Assembly: GCA_947179485.1 (NCBI GenBank)
Contig: OX359249.1
Coordinates: 5,704,001-5,768,000, forward strand
Source: Allacma fusca
Taxonomy: Eukaryota; Arthropoda; Collembola; Symphypleona; Sminthuridae
Direction: 5' to 3'
Length of the DNA: 64,000 nt
The stretch's first letter is position 1; every line of letters starts with the position of its first letter. The position numbers and the translations under genes were made by a program. This document shows, in pieces, positions 22,091 to 34,685 of this stretch. The notes under the pieces were generated by a model, which was not told the DNA's origin, did no database searches, and saw only the letters and a program-made list of their open reading frames with translations.

Positions 22091-25000
22091 CAGCCCTTTG
22101 ACTCTCGGATCCTCGGATCCCTCTCCAAATACCATAACTATCCTGTTTTCATAACCAGAGAATCCGATCCCATTAAGTATTTACGTAATATTTCCCTCCA
22201 CCCCACCCCACATTATTATTATTACTGTATCTCTCCTCTCACACCAAATCTCTTCCCAATCTCCTTGTCTCCTGTGATCTCTCCTCCACACAAAACACTT
22301 TCTAAGTCTCACACACAATATTTGCTCTCTTGTTTGTCCAGAGCCTCCTCGGTTCTTACGAACAGAATCTGAGGGTACTAAGATGTAGATATTACATTTT
22401 TCAAAGATACATTCAAAATTCCGGATTTTTACTAATCCTCAGACTCTCCTGTTACCAAATCTTCGGGTTTCCCATGTACAGCATCTCCTGTTTCCTTACG
22501 CAAAAATTCTGTTTTTTTCTTACCTGACATTTCTGTTATTTTCTTACGTACAAATTCTGCTATTTTTTATTTCTGCTTGCCAGTGGTCAAAATCTACAAT
22601 TGCATGATATACATTACTACACTGACGCAAGAAATCCCAAAGATCTATTCCTGCAAAAATTAATATTTTCTCAGGTAGATAATCTCACAAAAAAGTATAT
22701 GCTCTATTAAATGCTCCATCTACTAAATGCGCTATTCCCTGGGATACAAAATCTTCTGGTGTTTTTCACCCAGGAAAGACGCTCCGACATACAAAATAAA
22801 CTAATCTCGTCCAAGGAGCACGTAAACTTCAGCCCCATAGAAAATATTGGGCTTGGGGAGAGGTACATAGAAAATTTGTAGGCTTCTCTCATAATTAGAA
22901 AATGTGGTCCTCTATTTAAAAAATGTGCTCTCCTCCTGGAGCCTCTGTGTTCTGGACCACCACCCACTACCGTACTCACCAGCATCTCTCTGGAACGTTA
23001 AACTCAGAAGATTATCTTCTCCCTCTCCGTCTCTTTCTACCGCGCTCCTCCGTGAGTGCACATAAATATTTTCCTACAGTATTACGTAGTAAATGCTCAC
23101 GTTCACATCTCAACTGCGAGACCATGATTCCCCGGATTAGCAGTCAAGTTCCAGCCGGTCTCAAGCAGACGTTCCACAACCGTAGTCCTATATAAAAACA
23201 ACCAGCAGTATCTATACATACATATGTACATATAATTATACAACTACAGTCCGATCTCATATCCCTCAGAGATGCATCACTTAAATTGTGGACACTGACA
23301 GTCCCAACATACATGATGACATTACGTCCATACAATGACAGTCCTCACATTCTAACGTGAGTGGAGCTTCCAAGGACGCTACTATATATATGTATATAGC
23401 AGGGGCACATACTCTACGCACATACGGAACCCTTTAGTGCCTATCAGTGCTCCTATGCTAATGTGTCCTTTCCAGTTCATATCATAGGATTTGAGTATCT
23501 ACATACGTACATGTTCCCTGCTGGAGCTAAGAATTTGTACTGGTGGGAAGATTTACTATGGTCATAATACAGATTGACTGTAAATATTGAAAATATGTTA
23601 CTATTACAAATGATATGCATCCTGAGATTGGTTTCTGGGAGATATGTGGGAAGTAGTGTCAGCGTACACTCCACGAGCATTCCCAGGACTCAGGAGTACA
23701 GTGAACTAATAGTATCCCAGTGACCCTGGAGCACAACAGTCCCAGGCTCTCATTGGAACTACATCCTTGGACTCCACAAATTTGAATTAACACTGTGTGA
23801 AACGGGAATGTGCCTAAATATAGTTGGCTGTATGGGAAGGAGATTGGGATATGTAGAGAGCGGGGCCGTTGGAGTGAGTCTCCACTGTGGATAGAATGTG
23901 ACTGCTGAAGTTGTGGCACATTTCCACATAGTATTATTATTACTCCAGCCGTGTACTGTATATCTATATGTGCCTATACCCAGGGGTTAGATAATAATAG
24001 GAGTGTATGGGAAGGGATCCGACTCCGAGATTGTGTAGCAAATGCTAAATAAGAAGACACTATATAAGGAAAAATCCGAGCGTATTTATGTATGCACAGG
24101 AGATAAAATAGTCTGAAGGAAAACCTTGTACGCAATGAACCCAGCCAGACACGCTCACATTTCTGTAGTATCCAGACAGAGAAAAAAGCCAGACAGGGAG
24201 ATGAAGAGTGAAACTGAGGACAGAAAGAAATGGAAAAAAGTGCGGGCATTTTTTGTTCTCAAGTAGTAGTCGAAGGAAGCAACAATGGGGATGGAATGTG
24301 GGCTCCGCATCCTTCCCTTCATCTCCCATACTCTTCCAGGCCTCTCACATCCTATGGATATAGTCCTCCTCTCTCACGTGTCCAAACATCCCTCCACTTT
24401 CATACCCTTCAATTTCAAGTCCAGGGGATGCCTACATATAAATAGTCAGATTAAAATATAAGATGTCATCCTGGGAAGAGGATCTCGGGAAGGAGGGAAA
24501 TTTCCCTCTTCCAATATTCCACTCCATTTTGTAACCAAACAAATTAACGGAAAATGTCACTGTGTCTCAGCATTTTTGCACCTGTTATTTTCATGTACAA
24601 GGCTAGCTCTTGTTGACTCATTATTTGGACGCTATTTCCAAGGCAAAAATTTAACATTGTGGTAAATGGGAAAAATGTCTCGGAATATTTTTGACCCTAA
24701 AGGTTCAATTCTCCCGCCTTTAGTGAGAGTACCCTAAAAAGATCTATACCACGTGGAGATGATCATGCTTTCGGAAGGAAGTCTTCTATAACCAGAGTTT
24801 GCTAAAAAAAATAATTAATTACTCTTATAAAAAGAAAAATTTAAATTCTATTGAAAGGGAAAGTGTCTGAATATTTTTGTCCCTATAGATTCAATCATGT
24901 TACAAGATGAAGGTCTGATTAGCGTAGAGAGCAGACCCTGGAGTTTAACTGAACACGGGGCAGGGAACTATTTATACATAATTATGTATCTCCCAGGGGA

Positions 25001-25250
25001 ATAGACTCCCTTCACCCAACAATCCAATAGCAGACCGTCTCTCACTTCCCAGCAATTTTTATTATGACATTACCATAATGCGGCCTCCAAACTTAAACAT
25101 TTTTACAGCAAGTTCAAAGTTGAAAGATTACTTTGAAATGTTCTGACTTTCGAGACTTCCGACGACCAGACAGACCCAAAACCACCCGCTCCAAACACCA
25201 ACCATCCACCCTGACGTCCATGCTCGTATCCGTACTGGAGTACAGTATAT

Positions 25251-26112
25251 ATCGTCGGTGAAGAGGCAAAATGATCTACGTGCATGATCGATTAGAATCA
25301 AAATGATCTACTTGCAGTTTCACTAAAGGCAAAATGATCTACTTGCATTGAATTTTAAAAGCAAAATGATCTACATGCAGCTTTTCCTAAAAGCAAAATG
25401 ATCTAGATACAAATTATAATAAAAACAATATAAGTAAACACATTCTAATGCCGGTGTACAAAAATGCGAGGTATTCCAAGAGGTATTCAAAATCTTTTAT
25501 ACATGGATTTAATTCCCCAATGCCTCCATTTCTTTCTTTCAGTAACATTGAAAAAAAAATGTTGTCAATTATGATTTAGCATTTGAAAATGATTCCGAAT
25601 GTTATGATAATGGTGATGATCGTAAAATACGATTTGAAAAAACTCCAGGTTGAGAATTATTAAAGGGAAAACCAATTCAATGTGCACACTAACACATGAG
25701 CTTACTGTGATTTTGATTCGTCTTTTAATTCGTCGATTTTAAAATAAATGAATGTTGCAGTTTTAGTAACTAAAAATGTATTAGATGCAATAAGTGAAAT
25801 TAACTTTAGTTGCCGGAATGATCCTTAGTAATAGCAAACCCTTCAGACAATATTAACCCACAACCCTAGGTAAATTACAGTCATGGTTAGCCCTTATAAG
25901 CCACGTGTCCTCCTTACAGATGCTATTTTTCTCACAAAAAAAAATTGACCAGCACTTAGATCATTTTGCTTTTAAGGAAAATTGTATGTAGATCAGTTTG
26001 CTTTTAAAGAGGCTTGCACCCAGTTCATTTTGCCTTTAGGGAAAAAGTTATGTAGATCATTTTGATTCTAATCGATTATGCACCTAGATCATTTTGCCTC
26101 TTCACCGACGAT
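25251..26112. mobile_element. Foldback-type element with 5 x 32-bp repeat arrays as terminal inverted repeats
   Basis: The two ends are inverted copies: the left starts ATCGTCGGTGAAGAGGC and the right ends GCCTCTTCACCGACGAT. Each arm of about 165 bp is a tandem array whose unit carries GCAAAATGATCTA. In the left arm units start at 25266, 25298, 25329, 25361 and 25393; in the right arm the complementary units end at 25969, 26001, 26033, 26065 and 26097, exactly 32 bp apart. The arms flank about 540 bp of core without a usable frame; the longest suggestive piece (about 25580-25655, acidic, NYDLAFENDSECYDNGDD) is only a few dozen codons. ATAT borders both sides if the element is taken as 25253-26110. 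The architecture resembles Drosophila FB elements, whose inverted repeats also contain tandem 31-bp units, but sequence kinship is not claimed. Confidence 0.85.
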
Positions 26113-28127
26113 ATGTAAGTACCACAAGAGAGTCAGGATCACCAGAAGACCACACCGCTTGATCAACCCCTAAAAGTTCTGGTAATTCGATCCTTTCCTC
26201 TAGAATTTCTTCAACCGAATAAAAAAAAATACAGTCGTTCTTCAATTTATGCCTTCACAGAGTCCTTCCCAAAATCTCAGAATCTGGGACATGCTCCAAG
26301 CCAACATTTAAATTTACGAAGGGGAGATAAATGGGTCGAGTGGCTCTGGACGAATTAGTATCAACAAATGGACTCCACACCGGTAATTACTACAGAAGAG
26401 ACACACAAGTGTCAAATTTTTCTCCCTAGTATCATTTGTTATATCCAACCTCTTCACACATCTTACATAATTATAGATACTCGAATAAGAGATGCCCTTT
26501 GAAGAGCAGTTCCTCAGTAGATACAGAATATGTCCTCACAATTTTTGTTCTTACAACAGTAAGGGATATTAAGAATCAAAATTTCCTCTCTTAGCGCTCC
26601 TTGAGGGGAAAAATCCAGTGCCCTGTAAATAGATACTGCATAAAAATATATCCTAACAGCATACATATCCTAGCAGATCCCATAACTCCTGACATTACTC
26701 TTATATTTACAGCTTGTCCACCCTCAGACCAAAGATTGGGAGGAATTACAAACAGCGTCTAAAGAGACCCCGTGTAAAAGTATCCTGGTTGGAAATTCTA
26801 GGAATATAGTAATGCGTGAGTGAAATTGCTTCTCATAACTTGACAGGACACATTAGGACCCCTCCCCCCACAAAAAAAAACATTGGGACAATCTGAAATA
26901 AGAAAAATTGCCAAAGAAAACTATTAAAAATATCGTAGCTCTTCTGTAATCAACTTTAAGACTCATATGTGTCAATCCCAGAATTTCCCAACAATTTCCC
27001 TTCAAAAATGTCCAAAGGACCCCAAAGCTAAAAAAATCCTCCTCACACCTCCGCCTTTAATTTATGACTCGAAAAAATAATTTAGGCATGAGCAGTATTA
27101 CTCCCTATTATTCCCACAACAATTAGAGGGAGACGCGGAGATTGATTCTCTGGTCGAGCTACAGCAATAACAAGGACAGTGCTCTGTTTATAAAAGCAAC
27201 CCTCTGAGTAATTACTAATGTTAGGGAAATTCTCCTCTAAGGAGAAAAATGTAAATCTGCTAAATGACAAAGCATGGGATTTATCCTTGCTCTTTTAGAA
27301 CATGCTCCTAGAAGGGGCTCCTGCACAGGGGAGGACACTGTACTGGGAAATAAATAAAGTCATTGAGGACCGGATGGGCATTTAAGAACACACCATTGAG
27401 GATTTGCGAATTGATGTCCACATAGATAGATACTCCTTCCCATATGAATTTCCTTCCATCCCAATCCTATACAAACACTCCATAGAAACTGTGACTTTCC
27501 CCAGCAAGGGACGTTGCGGAAAAGGAACTGTAATGCATACAGTAGGTATACAGTAGTAGCATAGTAGATACTCCGTAACATTGGAAGAGTTCAGGGTGCT
27601 AAATTGAAACTGGTCGGACACGATCATAATCACTTCCCCAGCGGAGCAATGACTTCAGAGAAGTCAGACTGCACATTTTACTGTATAGTAAAAATCTTCC
27701 CTTGCATTCATTGAGTGTCTCATTTGATGCAGTCGTCCGGATCCGTACAGTTCAGTCTCTGTCTACAAGCACTCCTCAGAGTACCAGCAACATTGGGCTC
27801 TTCACACGTGATGCTCTCTTTAAATAAAAAAAATTAACATTGAAGGGGAAAGTACTCAATAGTTGTCATCTCCTTCAAAAAAAAAAACAACCTCCTAACA
27901 GGGATCTCTTCACAACCCGAGCATCCTGTAGTCTTACCGCATCCTACAGCTCTTTAAAGAATCCAAGCTCACAGCATGGGAAAGAATTACCGCCTAAACT
28001 TCAAGAGGATGCATCATACATATTGCTCTTGTGAGCAGATACAGATTAGCTACAGACTGCTCTCTCCCTCTCTCTCTGTAAGACACCTCTCAAAGAACGG
28101 CTCCTTTCCCAAACAAAAATGCTTTGT

Positions 28128-28194
28128 AAATCATAAATTTTAAAATCATTCCATTTTAAAATCTTCATAAATTTTAAATACTAATTTTAAAATA
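28128..28194. repeat. AT-rich repeat of TAAATTTTAAAAT
   Basis: ATAAATTTTAAAATCATT, CATTTTAAAATCTTCATAAA and TAATTTTAAAAT form a short mixture of direct and inverted copies. Confidence 0.6.
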
Positions 28195-28946
28195 GCAGGC
28201 AGTACTGTCTCTCGCTATAACAGGCCCCCCTTAAAAGACGATGCTCTCACTAGGGTCAAAAATATCCCCCAGTTGTAATTTCAATCCTTATTAAAACCCT
28301 TTTATATATAATTATCTAATTACATATAATTATGAAAGAGCCGAATCTCCTACAGTGGACTTTAGCTACAAGCCCCTTTTATAAGAGCAAGTTCAGCAGG
28401 GCCTGGAATGTGCAGGGGGTGTCGTTATATTATAGAGACAGGCACCTGTGACTGCAGCCCAGTGCAAACGTACTAGGCGGAAGAGGGAAAAGGCGGGAAA
28501 AACTAAGGCTTGGAATGCAGCTACGCTTGGAATTGCATGTAAATACAAAATGTAAATGCACTCAAGCTTATAATGGAGTGGCCTGGAGCGCTGTTGGAAG
28601 CATACAGTGGATTTAGCCTATATAGCCCCCACAACTGGGCTATGAGGTAGTGGGAAGAGCATGGTAGAGACGACTCATGGGAACTACCTACATCTATATA
28701 GGTACAGAGCCCGAGCATGAGAAAAGTGGAAGAGTAAAAAGAAAAAGATAATTTATCAGACGGTAAGGTGAGATGCATGAGGGAAGAGAGGAGACTAGTA
28801 GGATGAGACTGTCTCATGAGAGATGGGATAATATTATGAGTCCGATGCACTCCTGTGAACCTGTTTCAAGGTGAAATGAAATAGGCGGGAAGAATTCTTG
28901 AGCGTAGCGAAACCCTGACGTCAAAGAACATCTCCAGAGAAGGAGG

Positions 28947-28976
28947 CACACACACATACAAACACACACACACACA

Positions 28977-29050
<74 letters not shown>
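28947..29050. repeat. (CA)n microsatellite, about 100 bp
   Basis: Nearly pure CA dinucleotide with a few TA interruptions. It is the longest microsatellite here and creates spurious cysteine/valine frames on the minus strand. Confidence 0.98.
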
Positions 29051-29055
<5 letters not shown>

Positions 29056-30688
29056 TACACAGGATCCATTGCCCTCTCAATGGCTTTGTAGCATTCTAGT
29101 AAAAACTACTCACTCGTGTGGGCTAAAGTCAAACCTTCAATGGATGTCTCCACAAAAATACTTTCCAGCATCCCCTGACTTCCCACTTATGAGAACTATA
29201 CAGGCGACTCTCTTTACACCAACATCCTCAAACTCACTCAATTATCCCCTCCCAGCCGCTCCTAAACAGTCTGAGACGTCTCCAAGTGGAGGATTTCGTT
29301 CGGCTGGAATATATCCAAATGCTTTTCACATTATAGGACAATGCTCTCACAGCCGAGGGGGTCCGTTATAACGACAGCCTGCTCTAGTAAGTCTTCTCGA
29401 CTGTAATCACACCCCAGGAGTGCATTGATGAGAATTAGATTTTAGTATTCAGTTCAGGGGGATTGTCTCCAATGAGTTTGCTCTCTATTGACACCATGCT
29501 ATGAATCCAAAGGGTCTCTTGTAACGTACAGTCTGCTCCTCCTATAATAGCACCAAAAACATTCCAATGAATAGTACAATTTCAAATTTTTTCCTCCCTG
29601 TCAAATCTTACTATAAGTAAATACAGATACTTCTCATAAGCAGAACACACTAAAATAAACATAAGACAGAGTAGACTGAAAAGACATGACATGTTTCCCC
29701 CATAAGATTAGGACATACAGAATTCCCAGGAAAAGTCTCCTCCCGGTCCCTTCAAGAAGGTATGAGTCACATCCCATGAGCCTATACGTATCCTCCATAG
29801 CTTTCAATTCCAAGTGACTGCTCACATTTTCTGAGCCATTGCTAAATAATCATTACATTTTGAGCTTCCATCCTTCCTTATTATTTCCGTCAGCTCATCA
29901 CAACCTATAGTAGACTTTGTCCATAATTTTTTATTACTTCCCAGCCATCCGTCCATGGTTTCAACTTCCGGGATTTATTCCTCAAAAACTTACTCACTTA
30001 ATCGGGATTGTCCAGAAGGTTCTGGAGTCTCCTTATCAGGGCTTTGCACTGGAGATGCTAATTTTTGTCAATTTTAAAAATAGCAGCCCTTGTGATATAA
30101 AGCTTTTACAGTATAGCACGTGGTCCATGGATTACAGGACCGAAGGACTGTCTTGAGCCTTGTGTCTTTACAAGGGAATAAAACTTTGTCCTAGTGAGGG
30201 TCAACTGTACTCCCTGGAGAAGCTAAGTATGTCCTTACAGGGGCAGTGTCATTGGAGAGAGTCGACTGTAGTCCAATGCAGTGGAAATGATGTAGACAAA
30301 AGTTGTTGGAAGTGAGTAAAAAAATGAGAAAAAAATCTCAAGCAAGGACACTACTACAGCAAGGGAATGATGAGTCAATGGGCTTGAACATGTGCATTCT
30401 CTACAGCGTGCTCTCCTCTCTGCCCGGGAACTCAGAGCAAGGGGAAAGGATTTGTGTGCAGAGTTTTTGCCCAGTAGTGATGAAACTCATCATCGCTGAA
30501 GCAAATCGCCTTGTCCTCACCAGAATTATTACGTTAGCCACAAGTCTATAACTCTTATCACCCTCGGATTTTTTTTCTCTCTCTCTCCCAAAAATCTAAA
30601 GGGAAGGAATTGAAAAGATACATGGAGGATGGCATTGGAGCGTAGACTGTTTACACCTGTCTCCTACCTTTGTCTCCTCGTTCCTTCC

Positions 30689-30689
<1 letters not shown>

Positions 30690-30724
<35 letters not shown>
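30690..30724. repeat. (CA)n microsatellite
   Basis: A pure CA run of about 34 bp followed by GAGACAGACA. Confidence 0.98.
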
Positions 30725-30727
<3 letters not shown>

Positions 30728-31100
30728 ACAGACACCAAGCCTTGTTGATTCTTTCATTTGACTCATTGTTCCCCAGTGGTCGTCCTCCTCTGTACAGTCC
30801 GGTCTTCCCATGACAGACTCATTTGTAAGAGCAGGGGCTCTCCATGTAAAGATGGGACATTGGAACACCGTCCCAATCCAATTTTTCCCCCTTGTAACGG
30901 CCGTTAAATAATTTGAGCAGGAATACTTTCCTCCTCCACGGGATCCCCTTCGAAAGAGACTGGACTGTATTTTTTGTTTTCATTAAGATCCACACATGAT
31001 GAATCACTTTGTTCCTTTCATCCCTTCCCATTCAATCCGTTCCCTTTTGTTCCTTCCATACACTCTGACTCTGGAGGTAATTGCGCGAGGAAATCAAATA

Positions 31101-31337
31101 CAGTGAGCTCTCTCTATTCCGACGGGAGCTCAGTCCGAATTTGAAGGGTCATATTCCCATAATAATAATAATTGCTACATTTTATATAAATTCTTACAAA
31201 TAATTATAAGTTAAGAATTGTCCCATGAAAAAAATATGATCGTCACTCAATGGGAATGTCTCCAAATATTTTTTCTTACGTGGGAGGAATAAAGAGTGAT
31301 ACTCTTTTAAGGGAGTCCCTTGTAGCAAGAGTACACT
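31101..31337. mobile_element. MITE copy with intact ends
   Basis: The left end CAGTGAGCTCTCTCTATTCC is preceded by TA. The right end CTTGTAGCAAGAGTACACTG closes the element at 237 bp. The interior GGGAATGTCTCCAAATATTT and ACTCTTTTAAGGGAGTCCCT are recurring internal motifs of the family. Confidence 0.6.
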
Positions 31338-31496
31338 GGGCATGTGACCACACCTGAGATTTGTTGAAATTTACTGGGAAATTAGGCAATTAAGTAAGTC
31401 CAAGTTAAGTTCCTATAAATGCATCCCTTGTGACGAGAAATCCTCATGAGATTTACGAGACTTTACTTTAGGGAAAGGCATAGCCCTTGAAAAAAC

Positions 31497-31640
31497 TCTA
31501 CCATAACAAAACACATGGACAAATTTCAATCGCACAAAATAAAATGGGGTATAGAATTGTACCATACAAAATAAAATATACGTATGGAACTGTACCATAC
31601 AAAACAAAACAGACGTAAAAAATTGTACCATAACATAGCG
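31497..31640. repeat. 33-bp tandem repeat
   Basis: ACCATACAAAAYAAAA recurs at about 31500, 31533, 31561, 31594 and 31627, a period of 32-33 bp. Because 33 is a multiple of three, the minus strand keeps an open frame with a repeated LFCMVQF peptide, which is a by-product of the repeat and not a gene. Confidence 0.8.
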
Positions 31641-31702
31641 CCAGTGTCCTACTATACAGTCCCGCAGACAAACACGTGTATTATAAAATAGTATTTACCA
31701 TA

Positions 31703-31815
31703 CAGAGTCAAATCTCGTTCCAAGGGTCATCCCATACTAAGCACATTTGATACAAGGGATAGTCCCTGGACAAAAATCTCCGACCCAGTTTGAGTTATAA
31801 CCAGGCTTGACTCTG
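31703..31815. mobile_element. Very short inverted-repeat element (113 bp)
   Basis: The left end CAGAGTCAAATCTCGTTCC and the complement of the right end CAGAGTCAAGCCTGGTTATA agree closely over about 19 bases. The left side is preceded by TA. A related left end (CAGAGTCAAATCTCATTGC) occurs alone near 35167. Confidence 0.65.
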
Positions 31816-32069
31816 ACATTTAAACCGTCCAACGTCCAACCTTGGAAATCTTTCTAGAATCTGCGTGAAAACATGAAAAAAAAAACATGGGCAAAAAAAA
31901 AAAAAGAAAAGAAGGAAAGTGTTGTTGCTCCCACTCATGGCCAAGTCAATACTGAGGTTAGTTTACTACGCAGTTACGATGAGGGAAGAGAGGAACACAT
32001 GGTTTTACTACAAATATAAATTCATTTTGATGGAGGCCGATGTACTCTGTCTCCGTTGATTACCTCCAA

Positions 32070-32071
<2 letters not shown>

Positions 32072-32114
<43 letters not shown>

Positions 32115-32184
32115 TCTCGCCTTCTCCTCACGAGAGCTCATTCAAAGGCAAATTAGCTCTTACTCACTCTCTCTCTCTCTCTCT
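32072..32184. repeat. (CT)n microsatellites
   Basis: Runs at 32072-32109 and 32166-32184 with CT-rich sequence between them. Confidence 0.95.
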
Positions 32185-33184
32185 GTTTTTGTCCTGTCCG
32201 GTGTACTCACATCTGAGTCGGAATGAAATACTGGAGTAGGATCTCATTTACCACAAGGAATGCCTAAGTACTGGCTGATCCCAAATTCAACGACATTCTT
32301 CTCCTCTCTGGATTTATGACCGCCCTCACGTCCCCTGACATAGGTTAAATAGGCTACATACTTTTCCTACGCTGAAGCATACCCTCCCTTATTATTTCCC
32401 AACGTCAATATGCCCAGCAAATTAAATGCACATTAGTCTCCTCATTTTAATTTATGACAGTCTGGGCTTGCTGGCGTGAATCCCCTTTAGAATAGCTTCA
32501 TTTCTAGTGCCGACAAAGTTGTTAAAGATTTTGCACGCGTTCTTGGAAAAATCCCTGTCAAAACATACAGTCTCGTTATGAAAGCAGAGCTCGATAGAGC
32601 GGCCCCCCATTTATAAAAGTTTCTTCCACAGGGACTAAAATTTGTAGACACAGCCATGTTAGAAATTGATTTGAGGAGATGACAGTTAATTTTTATTTTA
32701 AAGAAATTATATGTACATACATTGGAAAAAAATTGAGAATAGTTTATAAAGGATATATTTCTAATTAATTTAAAAAAATTGTAATAAAAGCTTGTATTCA
32801 AAAAAGTTGAATATTATTTATTTTGGGAGGTGCTTGAATATGTTAGGTGACTGTAAGCAAGTTGGAAGGAAGCTCTGGACAGTTTCGCTATTAGGATTTC
32901 ACGTTAGTTGGAGCCTTTCCGTATTATCAAAAAGTTTCACAATGCCCCTTTGATTTGTATCTATACTAAGTGAGCAGAGCTGTAAGCTATAAGTGTATAT
33001 TTTTGTCTATGTACGTAATGACGTTATGACTATGTACGTAAGAATTTGATCCTGTAAGTACCAATCCAAGGCTCAAGCCTTTTCCCCTCGTGTATGTATG
33101 TACATATATGTGTATTCAGAGCGAGAAGATGCGAATGTAGGATTTTCATCTCAATTTTTTATTTGGCAAGTAGTTATTACAGGA

Positions 33185-33365
33185 AAAACTGCAGGCAAGG
33201 AAAAGTGAAATGGATGTCAATGTGAAACTAGGCAATTTGAACAAGTCCATTGGGAAGAAGCCAGGTTCAAGCCTATTGCACTCAAAACAAGGCAATTCAA
33301 AGCCTGATACTACAAACAAGCTCCTGTAGATAAAACAAGCCAATGTAAACAAACCCATATTTTTA
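33185..33365. repeat. Cryptic CAAGCC/CAAGGCAA repeat
   Basis: GGCAATTTGAACAAGTCC, AACAAGGCAATTCAAAGCC, TACAAACAAGCTCC and AAACAAGCCAATGTAAAC form a loosely periodic series. Periodicity is approximate and no gene is apparent. Confidence 0.45.
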
Positions 33366-34540
33366 GAATGCAATTTTCCTGTAATATAATTTTTCTAAGA
33401 ATCAAAATCTCACATTTAAAATTCAAAGCTCATCTTTTACATGACGAGTGCAGTGTTCACAGAAAAAAGTTTTCTAACCCCCCCTCTTCCCCTCTTTCTT
33501 CCCAAGTGATGACTCTGTAAATGCAGCAAAAGAAGCCGAATTTGACAGCAAATCAAAGACAGACAATGTAAAGTAAGTCAGTGTGTTCAGACCGGAAATG
33601 TATGTATATTCCCATGGAGTTTCTGCCTACATTTACAGCCCTGTTTAGTACATTGTGTAGATAAAAAGAAATACAGTGGGCATTATACACAGCCTATGCA
33701 CTAATGACTATTTTTTTTGTAGAGGGGAAAATAAAGGTGGATTTGACCGGTTGTTGCAGGGCTGATTTTTCTCAAGCAAAAGCATATATGGGGTTCTGTG
33801 AGTGTCAAATTTTAGTAAGTACGTTGAGGGATGGATCTGTGAAGAGAGTGGGCTGTAATAGGTATGTAATGGATACAGGAACTTGGCCAATAATTTTATC
33901 AACATTGGATCACTCTATTTAAATAACTAACAAGTTCCTACTGCTGAGAACTAATTGATGCTGTCCTATTACAACCGCTTTCACAGGGCTTGTAACCAGT
34001 AATTGTGGTAAATGGAGTGGTAATTGAGGTAAAAGGAATTTTCCCTATGAGAGGCATAATTACCTATAATCTGACGGACAACATATGAGGTCAATATCTT
34101 TGAGATCAAGGAACATGTAAAAGGTTGGAAGTCCGAACACACAGTCACTGGGAAATGCCAGGAGATAAAATTTACATGTGAGAAATAAAGAGACGCTATA
34201 TTTTCTATTAAAAAATACTCCGCAACCACAACAACCACGGTAAATGGCACTGTTACATTCCTATACGATCCACTCTAGCTATAAGAGATCCCTTTGAGTA
34301 AACGCAACAGACTTGTTATAACGGACCCTCTTTTAAAAAAAAAAATTCTGCAGAAGCAAAAATATTTTGACACACACCATTTAAGACTGCCTAAAATTTG
34401 GTCTTGGGAAATGATTTGTAGCTACTGAACTCTCGTTATAGCGGACCACATTTTGGACACTTACACGGTTAGAATAATGCAAATTTTTCTCATTATATTT
34501 TTGGGAATTTGAATATGGGGTCCTTAAAAAGAGTCACTGG

Positions 34541-34685
34541 GAAATCCTTGTAGAGAGGCGTCACTGTGAGATCCCTTGTAGAGAGAGATCTCTGAGAGAT
34601 CCCTTGTAGATAGAGATCTCTGAGAGATCCCTTGTAGATAGAGATCTCTCTGAGAAATTCCTAGTAGAAAGAACTCTCTGCAATT
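34541..34685. repeat. 28-bp tandem repeat made of MITE-end-like sequence
   Basis: ATCCCTTGTAGAGAGAGATC recurs with starts at 34544, 34571, 34599, 34627 and 34657, spaced 27-30 bp. The unit contains CTTGTAGAGAGAG, which resembles the right end of the dispersed MITE family (CTTGTAGCGAGAGTAC). Confidence 0.85.

Larger units (their letters stand above)
19010..25250. other. Intergenic, MITE-rich
   Basis: No gene recognised. Apart from the elements listed separately, there is a left end CAGTGCAATCTTGTTGTAAT near 19318. Two internal family segments lie around 24650-24715 and 24835-24895, both carrying GAATATTTTTGNCCCTA. Confidence 0.55.
26113..31100. other. Intergenic, MITE fragments and microsatellites
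   Basis: No gene recognised. MITE ends occur at about 28206 (CTGTCTCTCGCTATAACAGG), 28353 (CAGTGGACTTTAGCTACAAG), 29349 (GGGTCCGTTATAACGACAGC), 29513 (GGGTCTCTTGTAACGTACAG) and 30256 (GGAGAGAGTCGACTGTAG). Confidence 0.5.

Noticed and set aside
25266-25405. CRISPR-like pattern: conserved 13-base motif with about 19-base variable gaps
   Set aside because: The DNA is clearly eukaryotic (introns, initiator tRNA with A54), the array is mirrored in the opposite arm, and the gaps are themselves related.
28640-28665. TGAGGTAGT, resembling a let-7 seed
   Set aside because: Only the first nine bases agree, and no let-7 hairpin partner is nearby.
28814-29080. Cysteine/valine-rich open frames on the minus strand
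   Set aside because: They are translations of the (CA)n microsatellite.
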